Below, piece after piece: positions 52,930 to 63,796 of a stretch of 64,000 nucleotides of DNA. The notes under the pieces are model-generated. The model saw only the letters and a list, made by a program, of their open reading frames with translations, ran no database searches and had not been told where the DNA came from. The stretch lies in the NCBI GenBank assembly GCA_013400115.1, contig VXBP01007529.1, positions 122,834 through 186,833 of the forward strand, given 5' to 3'. This DNA comes from Rhinopomastus cyanomelas (lineage: Eukaryota; Chordata; Aves; Bucerotiformes; Rhinopomastidae). A program made the position numbers and the translations under genes. How positions within the stretch are numbered: the first letter of the stretch is position 1; every line of letters begins with the position of its first letter.

Positions 52930-53375
52930 CTCACTGCCTCCTTGTGAACATGTGGGTGTTAAAGGGTTTTAGAGCATCGCCCTGCTCCAGAGCTATCAGC
53001 ACCCCAGTTTACTTTAGACCAAGTGCTCCAAAAAAACATCTGGACAGAAAATGTCAACAGAAACAAGGCAAATGTAAATGAACCTCTGCCTCAGCAAACC
53101 CCCCGACTCCGAGGGTGACGCAGACAGCCCAGGCTTGAGGAGCTGACGCCAGAGTGTAAACTGCAGGAAGAGCTAATCCATTCCTTTCCTGGAGATGATT
53201 TTGTTGGGGCAGCCAGAAGATTCTCAAAGGTTGTTATAAATATATAAAGAAAAAAATATAGAGAGTGGGAACGTATGAATTTTCCCCTCAAGAAATCCAG
53301 GCTTCTGCAACTTGGCACCTTCTCCACCATTTAGAGCAGTTGGTTTAGTGGGGGCCAAGCACTGCTGTTATAAAC
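52930..53375. other. Unique sequence
   Basis: No feature recognised. Confidence 0.4.
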
Positions 53376-53487
53376 TCACCATGAAGAAGGTCCTTCTCAT
53401 CTTGATGTGGAACCTTCTGTGTTCCAGCTGACACCCACTGCCCCCTGTTCTATCACTAGACGCCCCTGAGCAGAGCCTGGCTCCACA
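53376..53487 (-). mobile_element. CR1-A internal fragment lacking its 3' end
   Basis: ACTCACCATGAAGAAGGTCC to GAGCAGAGCCTGGCTCCA, antisense. Confidence 0.87.
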
Positions 53488-53563
53488 GCAGAAGTGTCAG
53501 TCACCCTGACTGATTTAACACGTTAAAAGTACCAGTGACTAATTGGGGAAGAAGTTTTCTTCA

Positions 53564-54110
53564 GGACTCCCCCTCTACTCTGCCCTGGTGAGACCACATC
53601 TGGAATCTTGTGTCCAGTTCTGAGCCCCTCAGTTTCACAAGGACACAGAGCTGCTGAAGAGAGTCCAGCACAGAGCCATGAAGATGATGAAGGGAGGGGA
53701 GCATCTCCCTGTTGAGGGAAGGCTGAGGGAGCTGGGGCTCTTGAACTTGGAGAAAAGAAGACTGAAGGGTGACCTCATGAATGTTGATAAGTATGTGAAG
53801 GGTGGGTGTCAGGAGGATGGAGACAGGCTCTGCTCAGTGTCATCTAGTGATAGGACAGGGGGCAATGGGTGTGAGTTGGAACAGAGGAGGTTCCACATCA
53901 ATCTGAGAAGAAACTTCTTCCCAGTGAGGGTGACAGAACACTGGAAGGGGCTGCCCAGGGGGATTGTGGAGTCTCCTTCTCTGGAGGTGTTTCAAACCCA
54001 CCTGGACATGCTCCTGTGTGACTGGATCTAGGGGATCCTGCTGCAGTGGGGGGGATTGGAGTAGATGGTCTTTCGAGGTCCCTTCCAACCCCTCATGTTC
54101 TGTGACTCGT
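53564..54110 (+). mobile_element. CR1-A copy, 547 bp, open ORF2 C-terminus
   Basis: GGACTCCCCCTCTACTCTGC, then the frame 53678-54031: MMKGGEHLPVEGRLRELGL, MNVDKYVKGGCQEDGDRL, GNGCELEQRRFHINLRRNF and end FQTHLDMLLCDWI. 3' end CATGTTCTGTGACTCG. The preceding 53376-53487 piece is inverted relative to it. Confidence 0.94.
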
Positions 54111-54807
54111 TGATTCTCTTTAACCCATGAAGACGAACAGACAAAACCTGACAGTCTGTGTGGATAGTTTGCTCCCCAGACATACCCTCCTAATGGTTTC
54201 CTTCTGGCCCTCTGCTCCTTGGAAGCTTGGTTTCCTTCAAAGCAGTGCATGAAAGTGATAAATGAGGCCTTGAAGAGGAGATGAGGGGAGGATGGAGCCA
54301 GGTTTTAGCAGCAGAGGCAATTCCAAGAGCTTCCTTTATGATCCAGTGGTTCGTTGAGCAGCAGGAAATGAGGAATCTGCCGGCTGTCAGCAGGTGCTCT
54401 GCAGAGCCGGAGTGAAGGCTCAGATGAAGCCATTTGGGCAGATCTTCTGTTCCACAAGCACTGCCTGTGCTTTGGACACGGTGCATCAGCTACTTCAAGG
54501 CACTGGCGAGAAGGGGCTGAGTGTGGGAGGGCTTCAAGAGCAGACCACAAACACACTGTCCACGGCCAAAGAGTGGAGAGGCACCTTCTCACTTCAAGTC
54601 GTGTTTTCAAAGGTGCCTGATGACTACTTTAAGTAACAAACCATGGGGGACCATCAGACTGGATTTGATAGAGCTCTCAGACTGGAAAAACAAATACAGG
54701 TCATGGGCTGTTGAGTTGGAAAGGGGACAAGACTATTCCCAGGTCTTAAGTGATCTGGGGTATTAGGACATTTAGTAGTTGTGAATAGCCTCCAATCCAT
54801 GTCCTCA
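54111..54807. other. Unique sequence
   Basis: Repeat-free. Frames 54394-54636 (plus) and 54305-54610 (minus) overlap and show no domain. Confidence 0.4.
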
Positions 54808-54928
54808 TGGAATCAGAGAACATTAGGGATTGGAAGGGACCTCGAAAGATCATCTAGTTCAATCCCCCCATTGCAGCAGGACCACCTAGATCCAGTCACA
54901 CAGGAACATGTCCAGGTGGGTTTGACCA
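54808..54928 (-). mobile_element. CR1-A 3' fragment
   Basis: TGGAATCAGAGAACATTAGG to AACATGTCCAGGTGGGTTTG. Confidence 0.88.
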
Positions 54929-55627
54929 TGAGCACATCCTCACTTCATATTTAAGAGAAGCTACATCAAGAATAATGAACCCTTGGGGAAGAACTAAGGT
55001 TTCCAACGCATCTCCTGAGAACTTGCACGTGACGAGATCTGTTCTGAGGTGACCTCCCTCTGTTTATCTTCTTTCTTCTTGAGTTGAGGTTAAGACCCTA
55101 ATCAATCCCTGCAGGTAGTGCTCCTTCCTTCACCTCCAGGCCAACCTGAGCAGCACCACGGAGGTTCTGTGGGATGCAGCTAGCAGCTACCACCTGCTAC
55201 AGCTGCTCCACAAAGTTACCCAAATGTTGCTGCTTTTACTGTTTTCCCAGAAATTCATTGAAAAATGTAAGAAGCAGGTAAGAATAGAAGGAGAAGATGC
55301 TGTGAGTAGCTCCCCAAGTACTGAGGAGACCCTTAGGTTTCAAGCAGAGATGCAGGAAGACTCTCCTGTTGGGGTGTTGTTCATATTTCCTTAAGCTGAG
55401 GATTTTATGAGGGTCTCCTCAGAAGGGAAAGGTTTGTTTTCTTGGCAGTGAGGGCAGGAGAGCAGATCCTCTAACATGCATGGAGTTCAAGGATCAGCAG
55501 GGTGAAGCAGCTTGAACTCCCCTGGCCTCCTCGTGAGAGGCTCCCTGGCTTCCATGACTTCTGTTATCATGGTTTCCCAGCCATTAATGGGTTGGAAGAG
55601 GAGCTGCTACCACTCCTGTCCATTTCC
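54929..55627. other. Unique sequence
   Basis: No feature recognised. Confidence 0.4.
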
Positions 55628-55822
55628 TGAAGGAACTTCTTCCCAGTAAGGGTGACTGGAAGGGGCTGCCCGGGGGGTTATGGAGTCTCCCTCTCTGGAG
55701 ACATTTAAAACCCACCTGAACATGTTCCTGTGGCTTGTTCTAGTTGATCCTGCAGTGGCAGGTGGATTGGACCAGATGATCTTTTGAGGTCCCTTCCCAT
55801 CCCTGACGTTCTATGACTCCGA
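55628..55822 (+). mobile_element. CR1-A 3' fragment
   Basis: CTGAAGGAACTTCTTCCCAG to CCCTGACGTTCTATGACTCC. Small deletion after GGGTGACTGGAAG. Confidence 0.9.
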
Positions 55823-56563
55823 TAATCACTATAGGAGCTGCCTTTAAGTTCTGGATGAGCACAAAGCTTCACCCAGCTTCTCTTGTTTGAAGGGTAACAC
55901 TGCAAATGACAAAGTTTGCAACCTCTTCCACCACCACCTACTCTCCACAGCCCATCTGTGGGGCTCTGTGGCTTTCAGGTGCCATGGACAACCTCTCCTT
56001 GCAACGACACCCCCTTAGAAAGACAAAGGGAGCTATTGTGTGGAGAGGGGAGAAGTTAAAAGCCCTAAATCTTCCATCCCCCAGGATACTGTGACCCTCA
56101 CACAGATATCAAGAGTGTTTTTCTCTGTGTATTTACTACCTCGAGCAGTGTTTCCGTCGGGCTGAGCAGACAAGGTTTCACAGGGCTCTTTACTACTGAT
56201 TTATGTCCTCATCGACGCGTAGAGGTTCAACCAGCCACACGGGGCTTCGCTCCCGTTTCCTCCACAGAGTTATGACTTTCCTTGCAGCAACGAGAACTCA
56301 ACCGCCTTCTGAACCAGCCTCCCTTTGAAGAGGCTCAGAACAGGCTGCACGAAACATCTGGAAGGATTAAATCAAAGGAGGGTGGAATTCCCGCTGGAGA
56401 ACTCATGTCAGGCAAGACAAAGAGCCTTGTGGAACAAATGGGATTGTGTCCTGAGAATTAGCGAGAACAACGGCGAGGCTCAGCATTGGAGGGAGGCAAG
56501 AAGCCCCAGAAGGGCTTCTTAAACACTCACCTCACCTACAGAGGAGAGCACTCAGTGTGACTC
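55823..56563. other. Unique sequence
   Basis: No feature recognised. Confidence 0.4.
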
Positions 56564-56606
56564 AGTCTTTTGAGGTCCCTTCCAGTCCCTGATGTCCTGG
56601 GATTCG
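56564..56606 (+). mobile_element. CR1-A terminal scrap
   Basis: AGTCTTTTGAGGTCCCTTCC to TGATGTCCTGGGATTC. Confidence 0.72.
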
Positions 56607-56811
56607 ACCAAGATGTCCCCATCCCCATTCACAGGAGTAGCTGGGATCCACAATAATCCACACGTAGGGAAGATGGGCTGCATCTAGTGAACCCACTGTT
56701 CAATCAGGGAAACACTGCTGCTGCAGTCAGGAAGGGACCAGCCAACGCAGCAGCCACGCAGAGACCCACGGATAGATAATACAAGTGTGTGCTGTAGGTG
56801 AGGAGGGAGCA

Positions 56812-57345
56812 GGGCTGACACCCACCCTTCACATGTTTATCAACATCAGTGAGGTCACCCCTCAGTCTCCTCTTCTCCAAGCTCAAGAGAACCAGCTCTC
56901 TCAGCCTTTCCTCAGCAGGGAGATGCTCCCCTCCCTCCATCATCTCTGTGGCTCTGCACTGGACTCCCTCCAGCAGTTCTATGTCCTTCTGGAACTGAGG
57001 AGCCCAGAACTGGACGCAACACTCTAGATGTGGTCTCACCAGGGCAAAGTAGAGGGGGAGGAGAATCTCTCTTGATCTGCTTAACCAACCCCCTTCTGAT
57101 CCACCTCACGATGCTGTTGGTCCTCTTGGCCACAAAAGGGTGACACATCTAGCTCCTGGCCATCCTGCTTGCCACCAGGACCCCCAGGTCCCTTTCTCCT
57201 ATACTGCTCTCCAACAGGTCAGTCCCCAACCTATGCTGGTCCCTAGGGTTGTTCTCGCCCAGCTGCCAGACTCCACACTTACCCTTGTTCTAGTTATAAA
57301 GCTTCTCCCTACTCAGCTCTCCAGCCTGTCCAGGTTCTGCTCAAT
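56812..57345 (-). mobile_element. CR1-A copy lacking its 3' end, reaching furthest 5' of the family here
   Basis: GGCTGACACCCACCCTTCAC to GCCTGTCCAGGTTCTGCTC. The minus frame 56704-57039 reads MRPHLECCVQFWAPQFQKD, MMEGGEHLPAEERLRELVL. The 5' part covers the KRTNSIVRWIRRGL and DLLES regions and further upstream to the ctccacacttaccctt block. Confidence 0.92.
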
Positions 57346-57569
57346 AAATCATGTGTTGACTGGCACTACAATGAGCACTGCTCTGTGATGCTAAGTCTGA
57401 TGGTTTTTACTGCCAGTTTTGCAAGTAGCTTGGAACACAACGATCAAACTACTGTTTTCTCTCAGGGACTACGGATTCTACTAAAGACAGACACAGTCCA
57501 CACTGCGTTTAAAAGGCAGAGACGAGGAGCCCAGCTGCGACTCACAGAGAGTGTTTGCAGAATCAGGGT

Positions 57570-57789
57570 CTTAGAGTCATGGAATTATTCAGGTTGGAAA
57601 ACACCTCTGGGAGCATCAAGCCCAACCATCAACACTACTCTACAAGGTCACCCCTCAACCAGATCCCCCAGCACCACATCTAAGCATCTTTTAAACTCAT
57701 CCAGGGATGGGGACTAAACCACCACCCTGGGCAGCCCAGTCCACCACCCTGACCAGCCCAGTCCAGTGCCTGAGCACTCCCTCTGCGAG
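57570..57789 (-). mobile_element. CR1-B 3' fragment, left of the nested unit
   Basis: CTTAGAGTCATGGAATTATTC, CAGGTTGGAAAACACCTC to GCCTGAGCACTCCCTCTGC. The CCACCACCCTG(A)CCAGCCCAGTCC segment is duplicated (about 57720-57760). Confidence 0.9.
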
Positions 57790-58188
57790 GACCATCTTTC
57801 ATGACAAGACAGACACCAGCAGAAATACTTGAGCTGCACTCACATTCTTTCATTCAAACAAAGAGAAGAACATGTCTTACCTACCAGTTCTAACCCTCCC
57901 AGGACACTTGGAGTAAGAACAAAACCAGCCCCCTCCACTCTTTACACAAGGGAATGTCTTACCTCTGTTTCCATAATCCAGATTACCAGCCTGTTCAGCT
58001 TTTACTGAGGATGAGACTGGCTGCTCTCAGTCTACATTTAAACCTTCTCAGGCTGCTTTCAATCCTCCTCACCTGTGCTGGGCAGGTTGGGACCCTGGGG
58101 TCAGCTGGGTGTTATCAGGGTGTGACAACCCACACCCTTGTCTTTGTTCGGCTACTGATTCTCCTGAGACTGGTGGAGAAGCTGAAGG
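57790..58188. repeat. 399-bp duplicated unit, copy 2
   Basis: Same unit as 36585-36983, same orientation, about ten substitutions and no indels. Here CR1-B continues directly on its right with TTTTTCCCTGATGTCCAGTC, so the unit is cleanly nested within one CR1-B copy. Confidence 0.9.
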
Positions 58189-58475
58189 ATTTTTCCCTGA
58201 TGTCCAGTCTAACCCTCCCCTGGTGGAGCCTGAAGCCCTTCCCTCTGCTTCTGTCACTAATCACCTGTGAGAAGAGCCCAGCACCAACATCTCTGCAGTG
58301 TCCTTTCAGATGGTTGTAGAGAGCAATGAGGTCTCCCTTCAGCCTCCTCTTCCTCAAACTAACCAGCCCAAGCTCTCTCCATCTCTCCTCATCAGGTTGA
58401 TTCTCCTTCCCCATCTCCGTTGCCCTCTGCCCCCGCTCCAGCCCCTCGATGTCTCCATCATATATAATGCACTCA
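58189..58475 (-). mobile_element. CR1-B fragment, right of the nested unit
   Basis: TTTTTCCCTGATGTCCAGTC through CCTCTGCTTCTGTCACTAA and CTCTCTCCATCTCTCCTC to CTCCAGCCCCTCGATGTC. Encodes RSRGKGFRLHQGRVRLDIR on minus. Confidence 0.92.
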
Positions 58476-58925
58476 GAGGAGCAGACCCATGGGATGATCA
58501 CCACGAGCTGTGTCCAAGGTTTGTGATGGTGCAATGGCTTCTCCGTCAGGGCTAGCGAGAGGAAAGCCGTACAAGCCAGCGGCAGAGCCAGGAGGACACG
58601 TTGGCTCTGCCTGGACACAAAAGGCCATTGGAAATGGAGCAGCAAGGCTGGGTTGGAGCCTGAGAAGCTGAAACCTAAGTCAAGGAGCAGTAGCCTCCAG
58701 AGCGATGGGGAGGCAAAATGAAGCATGTGGTTCCTTTTAAAGTCCCAGAAGAAAACCACTTGCCAAGGGGCTTGTAGATGGTGCGAATCAGCGTCGATGG
58801 CTTCTGATGCCTGGGGGCAGCCGTTCACCAGCCTGCCAGCCTGAGCAGGAGCAGAGGTAAGAGGACCTCTGCGGTGAGACGTGGACTTCCAGGGCAGGAC
58901 AGGCACACTGTGCTCATCAGTTAGA
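58476..58925. other. Unique sequence inside the longest open frame of the window
   Basis: Not CR1. A 286-codon minus frame (58115-58975) reads through CR1-A, this unique block, CR1-B and part of the 399-bp unit. Its middle (LLLDLGFSFSGSNPALLL, QSQRVLLALPLACTAFL) matches no family I know. Confidence 0.5.
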
Positions 58926-59130
58926 GGAGCCATGGAGCAGAGCCTGGCTCCATCCTCCTGACACCCATCCTTCACCCCAGGATGCCATTAGCCTTCTTGG
59001 CCACCAGGACACATTGCTGGCTCCTGCCCATCCCATTGGCCACCAGGACCCTCAGGTCCTGTTGTCCTACACTGCTCTCCAACAGGTCAGCCCCCAACCC
59101 ATCCTGGTCCCCGGGGTTATCCTTGGAGCT
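58926..59130 (-). mobile_element. CR1-A ORF2 fragment with internal deletion
   Basis: GAGCCATGGAGCAGAGCCTG...CACCCATCCTTCACC is joined to CCAGGATGCCATTAGCCTT and runs to CCCCGGGGTTATCC. The intervening ~300 bp of ORF2 are missing. Confidence 0.9.
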
Positions 59131-59556
59131 CTGTGTAACCAGCCTAGACTTGACTACGTACACGCCAGCTGATGTCAGTGATACACTTCCAGTTTCAACT
59201 GAAGGTCTGGGATGTGAGACCTTAGTGTGGAGATGGCTGGTGAGCTCATGGATCAGCCTTCCCGAGGGAGAAAAGGCTTTCACAGCCCTCCTAGGCTCCT
59301 CAAATGAAGCTGAAATGGAAGAAGAAGGTCCATCTACCCAAGAGAGCAAGAGATCTAAGCTAATGCTCCATCCAGTGCAGAATGAAAGTAGAGGGGGAAG
59401 GAAGGTCTGACAGTTGGGTTCAACATGTGAAAAGGCAGCTGGAACTGAGACTGTGGCTGCAGATTCTTCTGCTCATTGGAAAATCGAGTGAATGAGATGT
59501 TAGAACTGGGTCAGGCTCGATCTTCTTTGTTGGGGGGATGCGTCAGTTATTGATGA
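59131..59556. other. Unique sequence
   Basis: No feature recognised. Confidence 0.4.
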
Positions 59557-59646
59557 AGACTGGATCTAGGGGATCCTGCTCTGGCAGGGGACTGGACTGG
59601 ATGATCTTTTGAGGTCCCTTCCAGTCCCTGATGCTCTGTGGTTGTC
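59557..59646 (+). mobile_element. CR1-A terminal fragment
   Basis: AAGACTGGATCTAGGGGATC to TGATGCTCTGTGGTTG. Confidence 0.88.
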
Positions 59647-59647
59647 T

Positions 59648-59778
59648 GAGTAACCTGCTCCAGTGCCTCGACACTCTCACAGTGAGGAATCCCTTCCTAA
59701 AGTCTAATCCAAATGTCCCCTCTTCAAATCTGAAACCATTTCCCCTTGTCCCATCTCTAGATGCCCTTGTAGCTCCCC
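59648..59778 (-). mobile_element. Old CR1 (CR1-C group) fragment
   Basis: TGCTCCAGTGCCTCGACAC, TCTTCAAATCTGAAACCATT, TTGTCCCATCTCTAGATGCC. Antisense C-terminal ORF2 region of an older subfamily. Confidence 0.75.
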
Positions 59779-59842
59779 TGCAGCTCCAACATTATTTCCT
59801 AGAAATGACCAACCATGGATTTCTTCTTGTTGTTGTTCTTCC

Positions 59843-60085
59843 TAGAATCACAGAATCATTCAGGTTGGAAAAGACCCCTGGGGTCATCGAGTCCAACCAT
59901 CAACCCTACTCTACAAGGTCACCCCTAAACCAGGTGCCCCAAGACCACATCTAAGCATCTTTTAAACTCATCCAGGGATGGGGACTCAACCAGCACCCTG
60001 GGCAGCCCATCCCAGTGCCTGACCACTCTCTCCATGAAGACCTGCTTCCTGATGTCCAGTCTAACCCTCCCCTGCTGGAGCTCTT
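59843..60085 (-). mobile_element. CR1-B 3' fragment
   Basis: TAGAATCACAGAATCATTCAG, GGTTGGAAAAGACCCCTGG to TAACCCTCCCCTGCTGGAG. About 240 bp. Confidence 0.92.
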
Positions 60086-60639
60086 TGCTAACAGAAAACC
60101 GGCCCTGGGTGTGGGTCGCGCAGAGGCAGGGAAACCACGGAGGCTGACATCGGATCTCACGTTAGTGTGAGTTATATTTTCATAAGAACTGAGGCAGGAA
60201 GACCTCTCTTCCCTACAGAAACACTATAGCACGATTGCTGTGCTCTTAAAAGATTAGCTGAGGAAGAGAAACACCCCGGATCGTGGCATCGCAATAAATG
60301 ATTGATATTAATTTTGGACTCCAAGGAACGAGCCAACGGTCTGCTAAGGAAACTGGACACTTCCAGGAGCTCAATGAGCAGAACAAAAACATGTTTCTTG
60401 AATGGGCTCATTGTGCTTTAAAAGGAGAGGGGAGAGTAGCTATCACAGCTATTCCTTGCTCTCTAGAAAAGGAAACCACTTCCATTCTGAAGAAAATCAC
60501 TTCAAGTATTTTAATGGACAAAACCAAAGGGCTTTCCTCCCTCTTGAAATAGAAAAGGGTACGAATCATGTAGGAGCTTGGTGTGTTCTGTGAAATGACT
60601 TCACCTCTTTGTATCTGGAGAATTCTGGTTCCTCAGGCT
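60086..60639. other. Unique sequence
   Basis: 60086-60170 is CpG-containing. The rest is AT-rich. Two overlapping plus frames at 60298-60593 have no domain. Confidence 0.4.
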
Positions 60640-61125
60640 GTCACAGGATCACAGAACATTAGGGATTGGAAGGGACCTCCAAAGATCATCTAGTCCAATC
60701 CCACTGACACAGCAGGATCATCTAGATCCAGTCGCACAGGAATGTGTCCAGGTGGGTCTGAAACATCTGCAGAGAAGGAGACTCCACAATTCCCCTGGGC
60801 AGCCCCTTCCAGTGCTCTGTCACCCTCACCGCAAAGAAGCTCCTTCTCTGATTGATGTGGAACCTCCTCTGTTCCATCTCACACCTGTTGCCCTTTGTCC
60901 TATCACTAGATGCCCCTGAGCAGAGCCTGGCTCCATCCTCCTGACACCCACCCTTCACATATTTATCAACATTCATGAGGTCACCCCTCAGTCTCCTTTT
61001 CTCCAAGCTCAAGAGCCCCAGCTCCCTCAGCCTTTCCTCAGCAGGGAGATGCTCCACTCCCTCCATCATCTCTGGCTCTGCACTGGACTCTCTCCAGCAG
61101 CTCTGTGTCCTTCTGGGGCTGGGGG
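60640..61125 (-). mobile_element. CR1-A copy, 485 bp, open ORF2 C-terminus
   Basis: Antisense terminus TCACAGGATCACAGAACATT to CTCTGTGTCCTTCTGGGGC. The minus frame 60722-61285 contains AEERLRELGLLSLEKRRLR, MNVDKYVKGGCQEDGARL, SSDRTKGNRCEMEQRRF and ends FQTHLDTFLCDWI. Its first ~60 codons are non-CR1 flank. Confidence 0.94.
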
Positions 61126-61727
61126 GAGCAGAACAGGTCTGTTTCAAAATCACACAGCCCCACCATCCACAGCATCGTTTTAGTTGATGAGACCTTGACA
61201 TCCCATCGGCCACCAACATCCCCAACAAGTGCCTGCTCAACGCCCGTGCACCTGACGTGCCCAGGAACCACCGCTCTGCCAACACAGCCCAGACCGATGT
61301 TCAGTGGCCAGTGGGCACTGCAGACCTTGGCTTGGCCAGCACAGAAGTTCCCATCCCTCTGGAGAACACAGCTTTGACACACGTGAACCTGCTCTCCTTG
61401 TGACGGCGGCGATCCCAGCCCCAGCCCGCACCGCTGCACGTCCTGAGCTGGGATTTCAGCCCCTCGCTTATCTCCAGCTGCAGAAACAAACATCTGCCAG
61501 CTCGAGGAGGCTGCAGAAGCTGTGCTCTGCAGAGCAAACACCTTCTGACAGCTCAGGGAGCCCTGACAGAGCTGCTAGCAGTGAGCACAGCTGAGCTGCC
61601 CCGTGACCACCCCTGCAAGATCCTGTGTGAAGTTGTTTGTCGACCTCTGCCGAGTGTCGGCTCTGTGGGCTGGGGTTTCCCAGGAGGAGTGTTGGGCTCA
61701 GGCTGGGCTGGTTGGGGAAGGGTCCAA
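61126..61727. other. Unique sequence
   Basis: GC-moderate. Many overlapping frames on both strands. No domain recognised. Confidence 0.4.
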
Positions 61728-61975
61728 AAATGAGCCAGGCTCTGCTCAGGGGCATCTAGTGATGGGTCAAGGGGTGGTGGGTGTGAGCTGGGTGGGTGTC
61801 AGGAGGATGGAGACAGGCTCTGCTCAATGTCATCTAGTGATGGGACAAGGTGTCAGCTGAAACAGGAGGTTCTACATCAATCTGAGAAGGAACTTCTTCC
61901 CAGTGAGAGTGACAGACCTCTGGAAGGGGCTGCCCAGAGGGGTTGTGGAGTCTCCTTTGGAGATGTTTAAAGCAG
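61728..61975 (+). mobile_element. CR1-A copy with internal duplication
   Basis: GAGCCAGGCTCTGCTCAGGG...GATGGGTCAAGGGGTGG occurs, then GTGGGTGTCAGGAGGATGG restarts the same segment (GACAGGCTCTGCTCAATG), continuing to GGAGATGTTTAAAGCAGAC. No 3' end. Confidence 0.9.
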
Positions 61976-62405
61976 ACTTGTGCCACTTGGGTGGTGCTGG
62001 TGGCCTCTGCCTGCTCTCAAGGGTCGCTCTGAGCCACCCTTCAGAGAGCCCACCTGGCAGCACCTTCTGGGGGCACCGCCGCCGCCTCCCGCGGCCCTTG
62101 GTGAGTCGCCGGTTTGTGTGTGGTCAGACACCGTGGAGGATCGAGTTCAGACTCTTTGTCCTGGGGTTATCTCTCTGCCACAGGGCCAGCTTGCCAGGAG
62201 GCCAGCCTGAGCTGAGGGGAGCCCCTCCGTGGGCTTGGTGGGTGGTGCTCTCACGGGTGAACAACCATTTCTTTGTTCGGTGGGAGCCTCACCCTTGAGG
62301 AGAGGACCCTCTCTGTTGATGTACAGGGAAATCGATGCTTTTAGAACCGCAGAGGGTCTCCTACAGCCTTGGAAATGCAGCTCCTCTTTTGAAAGGATGT
62401 TCTGA
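61976..62405. other. Unique sequence
   Basis: GC-moderate with a CpG cluster at 62070-62125. No exon recognised. Confidence 0.4.
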
Positions 62406-62482
62406 GCGCAGGTGGTCCTGCTCTGGGGTTGGACTAGATGGTCTTTGGAGGTCCCCTCCAACCCCTGGTGCTCTGAAATTTG
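62406..62482 (+). mobile_element. CR1-A terminal fragment
   Basis: GCAGGTGGTCCTGCTCTGG...GGTCTTTGGAGGTCCCCTCC to GGTGCTCTGAA. Confidence 0.8.
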
Positions 62483-62567
62483 GCACCTTACCTGGAGCAG
62501 AAGCTGCTCTCTGTTGGCTGTGCTGGTGATCACACATGGGTAGAGTCAGGGTGGACGAGCAGGTGCT

Positions 62568-62662
62568 GGAATGAAGATGGTGAAGGGTGTGGAGCATCTT
62601 CCTGATGAGGAGAGGCTGAGGGAGCTGGGAGAAGAGGAGACTGAGGGGTGACCTCACTGATG
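62568..62662 (+). mobile_element. CR1-A ORF2 scrap
   Basis: GGAATGAAGATGGTGAAGGG to GGGTGACCTCACTGATG, sense, encoding DEERLRELG. Confidence 0.85.
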
Positions 62663-63062
62663 TTTCACAGAATCACTCTGGTGAAAAGTGATTTCACCAG
62701 AAAAAAGACCCCTGGGCTCATCAAGTTCAACCATCTACCCCACCCTACAAGTTCACCCCTAAACCACATCCCTCAACACCTCGTCCAAATGAACTTTAAA
62801 CATATCCAGAGATGGCCACTCAACCAGCTCCCTGGGAAGCCCATTCCAGTGCCTGAAAATGCAGGATCATCTAGACCAAGTCACACAGGAACGTGTCCAG
62901 GTGGGTTTTAAACATCTACAGAGAAGGAGACTCCACAAGCCCACTGGGCAGCCCCTCCCAGTGCTCTGTCACCCTTACTGGGAAGAAGTTCCTTCTCACC
63001 TTGATGTAGAACCTCCTCTGCTCCAGCTCACACTCTTGTCCTATCACTAGATGACACTGGGA
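62663..63062 (-). mobile_element. CR1-B-like 3' end followed by CR1-A lacking its 3' end
   Basis: 62663-62856 runs TTTCACAGAATCACTCTGG to CAGTGCCTGAA, with a local inverted repeat (TGGTGAAAAGTGATTTCACCA) near its end. 62857-63062 is a CR1-A piece (AATGCAGGATCATCTAGACC to CACTAGATGACACTGGGA). Confidence 0.87.
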
Positions 63063-63315
63063 AGACACAATCATCAACACAAACACCCTTCCCCAGAGCT
63101 CCAAAGTCTGTTAACTTAATTGAAGCCTTCTAGGTCTGTTTGTCGTTTTGTGGAACCACCGCGAGAGCCTGGGCAGCAGTGGGATGGTCCTGCTGAAGCA
63201 CCCAGGCCACCCCAACACCTTTGCGAAGAGGGACGGGGTCTCACATTGCCAGCGACTTACTCTTGTGTGTTTCCATCAACTCCTGAACTGTCAGTACATT
63301 TTGTATATTAGAAAG

Positions 63316-63796
63316 TGAGGGGCCCAGCAGGATGGCCAGGAGCCAGCAGTGTGCCCTGGTGGCCAAGAAGGCCAGTGGCATCCTCGGGTGGATCAGAAGG
63401 GAGGTGATTGGCAGTTCAAGAGATGTTCTCCTCTCCTTCTACTTTGCCCTGGTGAGACCACAGCTGGAATCTAGTGTCCAGTTGTGGGCCCCTCAGTTCC
63501 AGAAGGACACACAACTGCTGGAGAGAGCCCAGCACAGAGCCACAGAGATGATGAAGGGAGGGGAGCATCTCCTTGCTGAGGAAAGGCTGAGGGAGCTGGG
63601 GCTCTTGAGCTGGGAGAAGAGGAGACAGGGGTGACCTCATTAATGTCTGTTAATATGTGAAGGGTGGGTGTCAGGAGGATGGAGCCAGGATCTGCTCAGG
63701 GGCATCAAATGATAGGACAAGGGGCAGTGGGTGTCAGCTGGAACACAGGAGGTTCTGCATCCATATGAGAAGGACCTTCTTCCCAGTGAGGGTGGT
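63316..63796 (+). mobile_element. CR1-A copy, 480 bp, lacking its 3' end
   Basis: GAGGGGCCCAGCAGGATGGC. The frame 63332-63634 reads MARSQQCALVAKKASGILGW, SSRDVLLSFYFALVRPQLE, QLLERAQHRATEMMKGGEH, then a one-base loss near 63630 shifts to CQEDGARICSGASNDRTRG. Stops at CCCAGTGAGGGTGG. Confidence 0.93.

Noticed and set aside
54305..54766. Possible exon or retroviral gene remnant
   Set aside because: Overlapping frames on both strands, no retroviral motifs, no long terminal repeats nearby.
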